This document shows positions 30,810 to 39,805 of a stretch of DNA of 64,000 bases, in pieces (positions within the stretch are counted from its first letter, which is position 1; each line of letters starts with the position of its first letter). The notes under the pieces are model-generated. The model worked only from the letters and a program-made list of their open reading frames with translations. It searched no databases and was not told the origin of the DNA. Location: the NCBI GenBank assembly GCA_907163375.1, contig CAJQUW010000464.1, positions 26,808-90,807 on the forward strand, given 5' to 3'. The translations under genes were made by a program, and so were the position numbers. This DNA is from Prostheceraeus crozeri. Its lineage: Eukaryota > Platyhelminthes > Polycladida > Euryleptidae.

Positions 30810-33800
30810 ATGGTAAGTTAAAGATTTCCTCTCTCATCTCCCTCAAACGTGTGACTAATAGCATCTTCCTCAATTTCAGGCATCAACTTCATCACCAACG
30901 CCCTCCCTTCTCGAGGAAAGTTTAGAGTTATTGAGTCAAGGTAGGTTGTAACACTACACTGAGGCTTGAACAGAGATGATAGAATGATTTCTCTTTCAGG
31001 TGATGTGAGTTCCAGCTCAGAACTGTCGCGACATGGCAACGAGTGGGAATGTGCTGACTGTGGGCACATCTTCACGAGGAAATGGGATCTCACCCGACAC
31101 ATCAAGCGAGGTGTTTGTCGACCTAAGCCGGCATCAATCTCCGGAGGTGGGGATGATTCTGTTAACGTCGTCTCCTTTTCTTGCGACTTGTGCGCTCAGT
31201 CTTTCGAGACACGTTTTGAACTATCTTCGCACAGACTTCAACATACACACACGAACGATACCTACACCAACGGTACCTCCTCTATCCGACTCACTGAAGT
31301 GTCCATAAATAATTTAGTGAGGAACTACCAGATGGACTCCTCAGAAACCATTGCTAACTTTGAGGAATGGTTTCATCAAAATTCATCATTGATAGAAGCG
31401 CTCTTCAACAATTTAGACAATTTTAGGATGAAGGCGCTCATCTATCTTAAAATAAAATATGTAAAAATCGACCACCATACTGGACAAATAATAGAGAGGT
31501 TGGAGTTTCACATACCCTCCTCTCCTGCAACCGAGGTTGTAGACTATGAGTCTTGGATAAATTTTCACATCCAAGGATTAAAATTAAATATTGATAAATT
31601 TAACGAGCGCGATAGCGGTCTCATTTTTGACGGCATTGAGTCCGCCTTATTTAAAATCAGTTTATTAGGAAATCATAGTGGTCGAGGCTCCTTTAAACTT
31701 CCAAAAATTTTAAAAAACAAAACAGCAGTCATTAATGTCGATTGCGAATCGCAATGTTTTAAATATGCTGTCCTCTCCATTCTCCACTATAATGATATCA
31801 ATGCGAATCGAAATCGCGCATATAGCTATAGGCAGTGGGAGAATGAATTAAACTTCGATGACTGTAATAGTGACGATATGAAAATTAAAGATATAGAAAA
31901 ATTTGAAAAATTGAACAACATTAAAATAGTTCTCCATGTTTGGGAAAAGGGATTGAAGGGTGTGCGCTACAACTCGCGTTCGAGTTGTTATGACCACGTT
32001 GTCAACCTTTTATTAGTAAGACAGGATGATAGTGAGGAATGGCACTACTGCGGCATTCCCAAAATTTCTCGCTTATACCACCACTTAAGAAATTCTACCT
32101 CATCAGAGATTTATTACTGTGACAGATGCATTCGGAACTTTAGGAGTAAAAACAAATTTGAAACTCATTATGAGTGGTGTAAGCGAGGTAAACTGCAAAT
32201 GGAACGCATGCCCAAAGATAAGGAGTTTTCATATAGAGAGAATGGCGATGAACTAAGTCCTCTTCGTGTCATCTATGCTGACATCGAATGTTATATCGAT
32301 GATAACATCCATCGACCAGCAGCCATTTCCTGCTATGAAGTATGGCATGACCATTTCCAAAATAGAAAAAATAAAATGCACGTCTGGCAAGGTGAGGATT
32401 GTATTTACCAATTCCTACAATTCCTCAAACAGGCTGTAAAATTTCAGCAAAAGTATGATGGTGAACTCTATCGCAGATCATTGCATATGACAGCAGATGA
32501 TCAAGTAAAATTTGATAGTTGCAACGTTTGCCCCAACTGTAGGAAAACATTTGATGATGATAAGATTAAGAAAGTGCGCGACCATGATCACATCACTGGT
32601 AAATTTAGAAACGCACTATGTTCAAAATGCAATTTTTCACTTAGGATGAAACGGCGTACATTACCCGTCATTTTCCATAATTTCAAGGGCTACGATAGCC
32701 ATATGATAATAAAAGGAGGTTTAGGTCAAATGAAAGAGTGGAAGCTTGATGTAATAGCACAAACGAGAGAGAAGTTTATGGCCATGACAGCAAAAGTGCC
32801 TGTCGATAAAACTAAAGAAAATAAGACGGTCTATTTTGATATAAAATTTTTAGATTCCTACCAATTTATGACTGCATCACTGGCCTCTCTCGTACAAAAT
32901 CTAAAGTCTCTTCCACTAACACAAAATCTTAAGAAACAATATCCAAATCTAACCGATGAAGTCATCACACGGAAAGGAGTCTTTCCATATGCATATTTTG
33001 ATGCGATTAGTAAACTCGGCGAGACTTCTCTTCCGCCCATAGATAAATTTAAAAATGATTTGATCGGCGCAGAATGTAAGACCGAAGATTATGAACATGC
33101 ACAAGATGCATGGATAAAATTTGACTGCCATACATTTGGCGAATATATGATTGCCTATCTTAAGTTAGATGTATTTTTGCTGGCTGATGTATTTCAGGAG
33201 TTTCGACGAGTGGCATTAGAAGAAGATAAGTTAGATCCCGTCCACTTTGTCAGTCTACCAGCCATGTCATTTAAGTCTGCTTTTAAAATGACTGGTGAGA
33301 CCATTCATCTCTTACAAGATCCAGAGATGTATAATTTATTTGAGCGAGGAATTCGCGGTGGTCTCACATTTGTAAATAAACATAGGTTAAAATCAAAAAT
33401 AGTAGGCGATGATCAGACTCATCTTAAGTATTATGACCAAAATAATTTGTATGGTAGTTCATTATCCAAACCGCTACCTCACTCTGAGTTTAGCTGGTTA
33501 GATGATAGTGAAATTCAACATTTCTCCAACCCTTCTAACATACTAGCAATCCCAGATGAAGGTGATTGGGGATATTATTTTGAGATAGATCTAATCTATC
33601 CAAATAATATTAAACATAAAACCGTAGATTTTCCACTCGCACCCGAATCAGGTGAAGTGAGTAAAGATATGTTTTCCGACTTTATGAAACAATTTCATAA
33701 AGATTTAGAATCATGTGGACAACCCAAGTATAAGCCTTGCCGCAAACTTTTGCTCACTCAATATGATAAAGAAAACTATCTAGTTCACTTTAGCATCTTA

Positions 33801-34784
33801 AAATTTTATTTAGAAATGGGCATGATTTTAAAAAGAGTTCACCGCATTATTAAATTTAGACAGAAAGCCTTCCTCAAACCCTACATAGATAGTAACAGCC
33901 AGAAACGTGCACTAGCCCAAAATAATTTTGAAAAAGATTTTTATAAATATAAGAACAACAGTCTATTTGGTAAGACGATGGAGGATGTTAGAAAGCGCGT
34001 AAACTACAAACTAGTTAATGATGATCAAAAGTATCACAAATTGACCTCATCACCTCTATTCATCGATAGAGACATTATCGATGAGGATCTTGTAGGTATT
34101 AAAATGATAAAATCTGAAGTTGAGTTGTGCAAACCCATCTATATTGGTCAAGCTGTTCTAGATTACTCCAAGCTTGAAATGTATCAACTCTTCTATAAAA
34201 TACTAAAACCGTGTCCTCTCGTAAAAGAGGTTCGTTTGTTGGGTGGTGACACAGATAGTTTCTTCTTAGGTATTACCACTCAAAAAGATTTAAATTTTAA
34301 TGAAGTAGGAAAATCTTTAGAAAGATATTTTGATACATCAAATTATCCTACTGATCATCCACTATACTCCATCAAAAATAAGGCCAAACTTGGTTGTTTT
34401 AAGGATGAGACAGCAGGGAAGGAGATAGCTGAAATGATTCTCCTCCGCCCTAAAATGTATTCTATGAAATTAAAGGATAGTGATGATAGCATTAAGCGCG
34501 CTAAAGGCATATCAAGATCATTGGTCTCTAACATGAAACATAAAAATTTCAAGGGAGCCTATAGAAATAAAAATATAACGTTTGTCAATATGACAATCTT
34601 AAAATCTAAGTCGCATGAGATCAAAACTCATACTTTTAGGAAACGGGCGCTTTCAGCATGGGAGGATAAGAGGTGCTGGCTAGAACACAACATATCTCTT
34701 CCACATGGACATCCTGACACAAACATACCACCACCCAAAAGAATTAAACTCACACTACCACATTCAGGAGACGTCTTAGCATAA
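30810..34784 (+). CDS. polB: Protein-primed DNA polymerase B, copy B
   Basis: This replicative polymerase of the Polinton type uses a protein primer and copies linear DNA from its ends. It reads open from 30999 to 34784 and looks whole. By sequence, ATG at 30810 lies directly on a GTAAGT donor; candidate introns are 30813-30879 and 30941-30999. Parts in order: two C2H2-like fingers (ECADCG..., SCDLCA...), an N-terminal domain, exonuclease motifs ADIECY, HNFKGYD and YLKLDVFLLAD, an HNH-like patch RDHDHITGKF with flanking cysteines, then palm motifs DQNNLYG, NNSLFGK and GGDTDS. Total about 1,280 residues, in the usual range for Polintons. A TATATAAG box is about 115 bases upstream. Confidence 0.93.
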
Positions 34785-35089
34785 TCATCCTTAACTTAGT
34801 ATTTTGATGTTGATTTCTGTAGATAAACATTGTTGTTTTATGTATCGCATGAGATTGTTTTTTCCTTGTGAATATGTGTCCACATCTGTACATTCCCCAT
34901 GTGATGACTTTTCCACTGAAAGACATTTTTCCTATCCCTGTATATTTCCACCCTTCACGAAGTAAAAAGACTTTTTGTATATAGCAATGTTTATTGAAGT
35001 GCGCTCATGTATATATTTTCAGTGGATGTTGTATAAAGTCTATTGCTTCACATTCATGTACATATTTCAATAAATGTTGTATAAAGACT
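34785..35089. other. Convergent intergenic spacer with AATAAA signals
   Basis: AT-rich spacer between the polymerase and the leftward structural gene. It holds AATAAA-type signals for both strands and a short direct repeat (TTTCA..TGTTGTATAAAG near 35020 and 35070). No gene. Confidence 0.55.
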
Positions 35090-36640
35090 TCACTTTGTTT
35101 TCCGAAACACTAACGTTATGAGGGATTTAGTATCTTTCACGTGGATGCACTCTTGTAAACCATTGGTAATTTTGATAGCAATAGAGGGTATAGTTTGTTT
35201 GACGACGGGATGATAGAAAATAGATTCAAACATCTTCTCGACTATTCCATATGAAGCGTCTTTATCATGAATGAAATCACGTAAAATGTATTCTTTTTTC
35301 TCACCAACAGAAATAGGTAGAATCAAATCACTTTGAATGTAAAGGTGCTGTTCATGTTTATCAAGTGTCATTGGTGTTTCTATACCAATCGTATGCGCAG
35401 CAGCAAACACAGTTTGTAGCATTGAAAAACCAAAGAGTTTTTTCAAATTTTTACTCAATTGACATTGAATGTCATCACCCAGTCTCAGAACAACGCGTTG
35501 ATTTTCAATTGAAAACGAAATGTGGTGTGTCTTTACATCATATTTACTTTTCATCACATGCTTCAACTTCTGTTGTATATAAGGATTTACTACATGAATG
35601 AAGCTTTCAACTGTATGATATAGACGCGGCATTATATTGATAGCAACTTTAGATTCTTCATAAGACTGGTAAATTTTCTTGATGCGATCGCCATAGATGT
35701 CCACCCACCATTCATCATTAACTGAATCAGCTTTAGTGTGATATTCATGAGAACCATACACCACACCGCTTCCAATAATAGGTGTATAATGTCTTACAAA
35801 ATGACGCAAGGTTGGAGAGAAATAAACTGTAAGTTTGTCATTATATTTCTGAATAACCAACTTATTTTTGTTCGCCATAATTTTCTCTCCATACTTCTTA
35901 CCCACAGTCTCATTCCATCGTTTTACTAACTCAATAAGTGATAAAGGTTGAACACCACGCTTTTTCAAAATGATGCGTTCTTCACATTCTACAACATCTT
36001 CATCAAATATTTTAAATCTATAATGAAATTTGTTGATTCGATTTGAATAAACTTTTTTAACATTTGCAGTAGCAATTGACGTTAGATGTAGTCCATGACC
36101 AAAACCAAGATGTGGATAGAATTCATTATCCAACCTCAGCGTAAGACCTTTAGTAAAAGAATGAAAGCGGAGGAACTGTCTCCCACTCCAATGATAGATA
36201 GTAAACTCATAAGCTTTCTGATTTTTATTCTTCATGATGGAAGTATTACCACTGTTGAATGCCTTAATAATTTTCTCATTCCCAAATGGTTCATAAGAAT
36301 CTGATTTTATCTGAATCCATTCATAGTTCCACTTTCCATCTGATGTTAAATTGTATGGGAACTGAAATGCATTATTCATCGTTATTCCATCATGGGTGCG
36401 AGGAGTCAATATCATTTCTTCCAAATCATTCACATTCTGAATATTGCTATCATAGCAAATACTAGAAACGCCAACCTCCCATTCACCTTCTAAATGCAGT
36501 GGCCGATTTAATTCTACTCGATAGTCTGATGGTTTATTTTTGGGAAATTTATTCATAGAAGCATTACTGGGCAAGTAGATTAGAAACGAGTCCTTATTTT
36601 CACTTTCCATATTATTCACATTGGAAAAATATATTAGCAT
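35090..36640 (-). CDS. Polinton WEVGV-type structural protein 1, copy B
   Basis: A 516-residue protein with the N-terminal SNASMNKFPKNK and GEWEVGV motifs, a middle region ending in LRHFVRHY, and a strand-rich C-terminus. The ATG at 36640 is used; MESEN ten residues later is an alternative. It is a paralogue of the next gene. Proteins with this WEV(A/G)(L/V) signature accompany capsid genes in many Polintons and are likely virion components, perhaps at the vertex. There is no signal peptide or membrane segment. The role is inferred from family context. Confidence 0.7.
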   Translation of the reverse strand: MLIYFSNVNNMESENKDSFLIYLPSNASMNKFPKNKPSDYRVELNRPLHLEGEWEVGVSSICYDSNIQNVNDLEEMILTPRTHDGITMNNAFQFPYNLTSDGKWNYEWIQIKSDSYEPFGNEKIIKAFNSGNTSIMKNKNQKAYEFTIYHWSGRQFLRFHSFTKGLTLRLDNEFYPHLGFGHGLHLTSIATANVKKVYSNRINKFHYRFKIFDEDVVECEERIILKKRGVQPLSLIELVKRWNETVGKKYGEKIMANKNKLVIQKYNDKLTVYFSPTLRHFVRHYTPIIGSGVVYGSHEYHTKADSVNDEWWVDIYGDRIKKIYQSYEESKVAINIMPRLYHTVESFIHVVNPYIQQKLKHVMKSKYDVKTHHISFSIENQRVVLRLGDDIQCQLSKNLKKLFGFSMLQTVFAAAHTIGIETPMTLDKHEQHLYIQSDLILPISVGEKKEYILRDFIHDKDASYGIVEKMFESIFYHPVVKQTIPSIAIKITNGLQECIHVKDTKSLITLVFRKTK

Positions 36641-36649
36641 ACGTTTGCA

Positions 36650-38047
36650 TTAACTCTTCATTCGGAAATGGAGTGTGATACTTGTCACAGCATCTTTATG
36701 AAAAGGAATCAACGCACCAGCATCGTCATAAATGGCAATATCAATTTGTGGGATGTAGTTTGATTTCAGCTTTGTATAATGCACTTTCTTGAAAGTATGC
36801 TCAGATAAAATACTGCAGCTTTTTGGCTGGTATGGTATCATTGCTAGCAATGGAGCTTCAACATCTCCCACACGTACATCTTCACCAATATTGGAATATA
36901 TCTGAAAATAGTTAATACGACGCGATAGTGACATGTCTGCGCTAGCTTTGGTTACAGTACCACTTTTAAAGATATTTTGATCAAAACCCAAAATGTCCAT
37001 TAGAGTTTTATCCATAATTAGTTCAATACCTTTTCCACTTATAGTGAGAGACAAAGTACCTTCTTTTTCAGAAAATGAAATATGTTGCTCATTAATCACT
37101 TCATTTAAATAATCTACAACCAATTTAACCGAAGTAATAATGCGAGGCATCAACACTCTTGTTTCATGTAAGATACCACCTAAAGACTCTACACACTTTC
37201 TGTATAAAGATACGGTCCATTCTGTATCAAATTGATTTGACCTTTCACATGGTAAATGTTGCATATCAGATTTTCCATGAACAGCTGCAGAACGATGTCG
37301 CAAGAACTGATGAAAATCTTTTGAACAAACTAATACTAGATCATCATCATTTAATTTGCTTATTGCAATATGATTAGATGATTTAATATAAGTCAATGTT
37401 GCCACTTGTTTACCATCAACTCGAAGGAGATAATTAAATTTCTTCAATAATGTTTCAGGAGTCATGTTTGTCTTCCTTGGCTTAATCACAATCTTCTTCA
37501 CCAACGTCTTCTCATTTCTTGGAATAAGATCTACATAATAAGCTTCCTCTCGATATATTAACTGTTTATGACCACTTATGTGGTAATTAACGTTAAAATT
37601 ATCATAGCTTGTTAAGGCGCTAGCGAGGTAGCCTAAATCATTTCTTAAACTTGGACTTAAACCAACAATCCAATCTTTCTCAACTACATGATGTACATAG
37701 GTATAATCATCATTGTGCGGAGTAAATTGGACAATATGTTTACACGCTTTATTCAAGAAATCATATATAAACTTTTTACATGATAAGAGATCTTTCTTTG
37801 GCCACTGTGGAATGTATACTCGGCACCCCTTTTCACATTGGTAAGCAGCTGTACGCCTCATATTAATAGTCATCACCTCATGATCAAAAGTATAGACACA
37901 GTTGCTATAAACAAGTTGAGTGACACCCACTTCCCAATTTCCATTTAGCTGTTGTGCATGATCAATGGGAGTAGAAAAGAGTGCGGCTCGATTACTAGTA
38001 AATCTCTTTGTAGCCGCATTGCTAAGCAAAATATGATAAAACGACAT
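36650..38047 (-). CDS. Polinton WEVGV-type structural protein 2, copy B
   Basis: A protein of about 465 residues starting MSFYHILLSN, almost identical to copy A except for a variable patch around the middle. It shares GNWEVGV, FHQFLRH and a C-terminal strand pattern with the adjacent paralogue, only 9 bases away, so the pair probably arose by duplication and may be co-transcribed. Head-to-head with the gene at 38083. Confidence 0.7.
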   Translation of the reverse strand: MSFYHILLSNAATKRFTSNRAALFSTPIDHAQQLNGNWEVGVTQLVYSNCVYTFDHEVMTINMRRTAAYQCEKGCRVYIPQWPKKDLLSCKKFIYDFLNKACKHIVQFTPHNDDYTYVHHVVEKDWIVGLSPSLRNDLGYLASALTSYDNFNVNYHISGHKQLIYREEAYYVDLIPRNEKTLVKKIVIKPRKTNMTPETLLKKFNYLLRVDGKQVATLTYIKSSNHIAISKLNDDDLVLVCSKDFHQFLRHRSAAVHGKSDMQHLPCERSNQFDTEWTVSLYRKCVESLGGILHETRVLMPRIITSVKLVVDYLNEVINEQHISFSEKEGTLSLTISGKGIELIMDKTLMDILGFDQNIFKSGTVTKASADMSLSRRINYFQIYSNIGEDVRVGDVEAPLLAMIPYQPKSCSILSEHTFKKVHYTKLKSNYIPQIDIAIYDDAGALIPFHKDAVTSITLHFRMKS

Positions 38048-38082
38048 TTTTATATTGCTGATCTGCAACTTTGCATAACATC

Positions 38083-38439
38083 ATGAAGACTTGGATTTTG
38101 GACTCTCTACAATATATCAGAGTTGATCGTGATGGAAACGTACATTTCAAAAATTCTCATGGTCATACATCAAGAGGAATTACATTAACATGGCGACAAT
38201 TTGTCAACCTCAATGATATCATGAGGGATTTGGAATATTTTGAAACATTAAGATTCATCTCCTTGGGTGATCAAGTTTGGCTTCAACATTACAGAAATGA
38301 AATTCAAATCTACCATTCTCATTCCGCAAACTGTTTCTCATTTCGCAAATACAATTGGGAGAAGTATAGAAGATATATACATCGCTCCATCATGACATTT
38401 ATTCGTCGTGAGTTCATCTCCCTACTATGCAAATCTTAA
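38083..38439 (+). CDS. Small beta/helix protein, paralogue 1, copy B
   Basis: 118 residues starting MKTWILDSLQ. The conserved domain is W-x-LDSLQ, VHFKNS, RGITLTWRQF, IMRDLEYF, then NWEKYRRYIHRSIMTF. The last part matches the end of the domain in paralogue 2, so this copy shows the full single-domain form. The strand-helix pattern recalls PC4-like ssDNA-binding modules only weakly. Just 35 bases separate it from the divergent structural gene. Confidence 0.65.
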   Translation: MKTWILDSLQYIRVDRDGNVHFKNSHGHTSRGITLTWRQFVNLNDIMRDLEYFETLRFISLGDQVWLQHYRNEIQIYHSHSANCFSFRKYNWEKYRRYIHRSIMTFIRREFISLLCKS

Positions 38440-38461
38440 TCAGACATGACTACCACACATC

Positions 38462-39112
38462 ATGAGTTGGAAATTAGATTCCCTACAACGTATTGAAACG
38501 GATCATGATCGAAACGTCTATTTCAAAGATTCAACTGGAAATGTGAGAAGAGAGTTTGCTTTATCTTATCGTCTTTTTCTATCTCTACATCATATCATGA
38601 AGGACTTGAAATACTTCTATATGAAAAGACATTCACGTATTGGAAATCGCATCTGGCTGCGCGTCAACAATCGGCGAATTCAACTCTATCATTCCCAACT
38701 TCATACTAACTTCACATTTCATCAAGGTAGTTGGGAAAAGTATAAAAGGAAGGTACATCGCTCAATTTACTCATTCTTTCATCATGAAGCGCCATCGCTA
38801 CACCATCGTCAACATTCTCCGTCGCTTCAGACTCTACACCAAAATCGATCTCACAACATTACACCAACAGCTTCCAAACAGCAAGTATTACCCGGGCCGT
38901 CCTCAAATGTTAGTGGTGAAGATGAACAATTCACGGAATCTTCAACTCTTCCCAAATGGGACTGTACAGATTCTCGGCGCCCTTTCTCATTCATCGGCGC
39001 AGTCAATGCGCTTAGAGCTACAAAGACTACTACGTCGGATATGGAAGAGGGAGAGGTGTGTGATGTCGAATCTGACTGTGGACAATATGGTGATCTCTAC
39101 TCAATTGAGTGA
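38462..39112 (+). CDS. Small beta/helix protein, paralogue 2, copy B
   Basis: 216 residues. Residues 1-110 form the same domain as the upstream paralogue, ending WEKYKRKVHRSIYSF. The His/Ser/Pro-rich remainder lies over the TBP-like gene in another frame. It starts 22 bases after the upstream stop. Overlap with TBP-like coding probably explains its odd composition. Confidence 0.6.
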   Translation: MSWKLDSLQRIETDHDRNVYFKDSTGNVRREFALSYRLFLSLHHIMKDLKYFYMKRHSRIGNRIWLRVNNRRIQLYHSQLHTNFTFHQGSWEKYKRKVHRSIYSFFHHEAPSLHHRQHSPSLQTLHQNRSHNITPTASKQQVLPGPSSNVSGEDEQFTESSTLPKWDCTDSRRPFSFIGAVNALRATKTTTSDMEEGEVCDVESDCGQYGDLYSIE

Positions 39113-39263
39113 CAGTCTATCATTTTTGAAGATTCGTACCAGCAGTTACAGTTTGTGTTATGAACCCGAACTTTTTCCTGCAGCTCTCATTAGTTGTTGG
39201 TTACCTGTGCATGTGGCTATCTTTCATAATAGTAAAGTGATCATTACTGGACTAAGAATATAA
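38784..39263 (+). CDS. TBP-like protein, copy B
   Basis: This is a TATA-binding-protein-like factor starting MKRHRYTIVNIL. The first repeat shows KIDL, a YYPGRPQ turn, FPNGTVQILGA and an SxxQSMRLELQRLL helix, as in the TBP pattern SSGKMVCTGA...EEQSRLAARKY. The second repeat shows SNLTVDNMVIST, CYEPELFPAAL and FHNSKVIITG, matching TBP's YEPELFPGL and VSGKVVLTG. It would bind DNA in the nucleus and direct transcription of element genes. Protease and capsid genes nearby suggest late-gene control, by inference. The copy may be broken about once near the end. Confidence 0.8.
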   Translation: MKRHRYTIVNILRRFRLYTKIDLTTLHQQLPNSKYYPGRPQMLVVKMNNSRNLQLFPNGTVQILGALSHSSAQSMRLELQRLLRRIWKRERCVMSNLTVDNMVISTQLSDSLSFLKIRTSSYSLCYEPELFPAALISCWLPVHVAIFHNSKVIITGLRI

Positions 39264-39288
39264 ATCTCATGTACAAGCAAATATGATC

Positions 39289-39771
39289 CTAGACTATCTC
39301 ATCGAGTATGTACGTACCCAGCGGATTGTAAAATAAAAAACAATTTTTCCAACATGATGTTTTCATCTTCAAATCATGATAGAACTTTAACAAATCATGT
39401 TTTTCATTAGAGGAATGGTAATTACATGAAAAAGTTTTGAATAATACGAGTGCAAATCGAGATACATGTAAACGTTTTAAGATGAAGTACAGTACAAAAG
39501 CACCACACGTTGATGAAAGTGGATGTTGTAGTATGCGTTCATTTCGCTGATATTGACGCGGATGTTTTCTCAACCACTGCTGTGTTGGTATATTTGGAGG
39601 TTGAGCAAGAGAGTCAAATAGTTCACCACGTCGGTCTTCTCCAATAAAGATCGCTTTCCAATGCTCACCGCCTAAATTCTGCGAATGAGTGTTTAGCTCA
39701 ATAAAGATGGGATAGTGATTTACTGCAGGTGGTAAGGTATCGAGTGAATAGACATTATCGAAAGCTTTCAA
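39289..39771 (-). pseudogene. Adenain-type cysteine protease, copy B
   Basis: A homologue of 19109-19570 with GEHWKAIFI, GELFDSL and STCGAFVLYF motifs (catalytic His and Cys visible). It looks broken, with about two breaks, and its upstream neighbour is the foreign G-rich segment that separates it from the capsid gene. In copy A the two genes touch. Confidence 0.8.
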
Positions 39772-39805
39772 CGTCGCTTCGTCTGCATTAACGCTGCACT
39801 TTATG

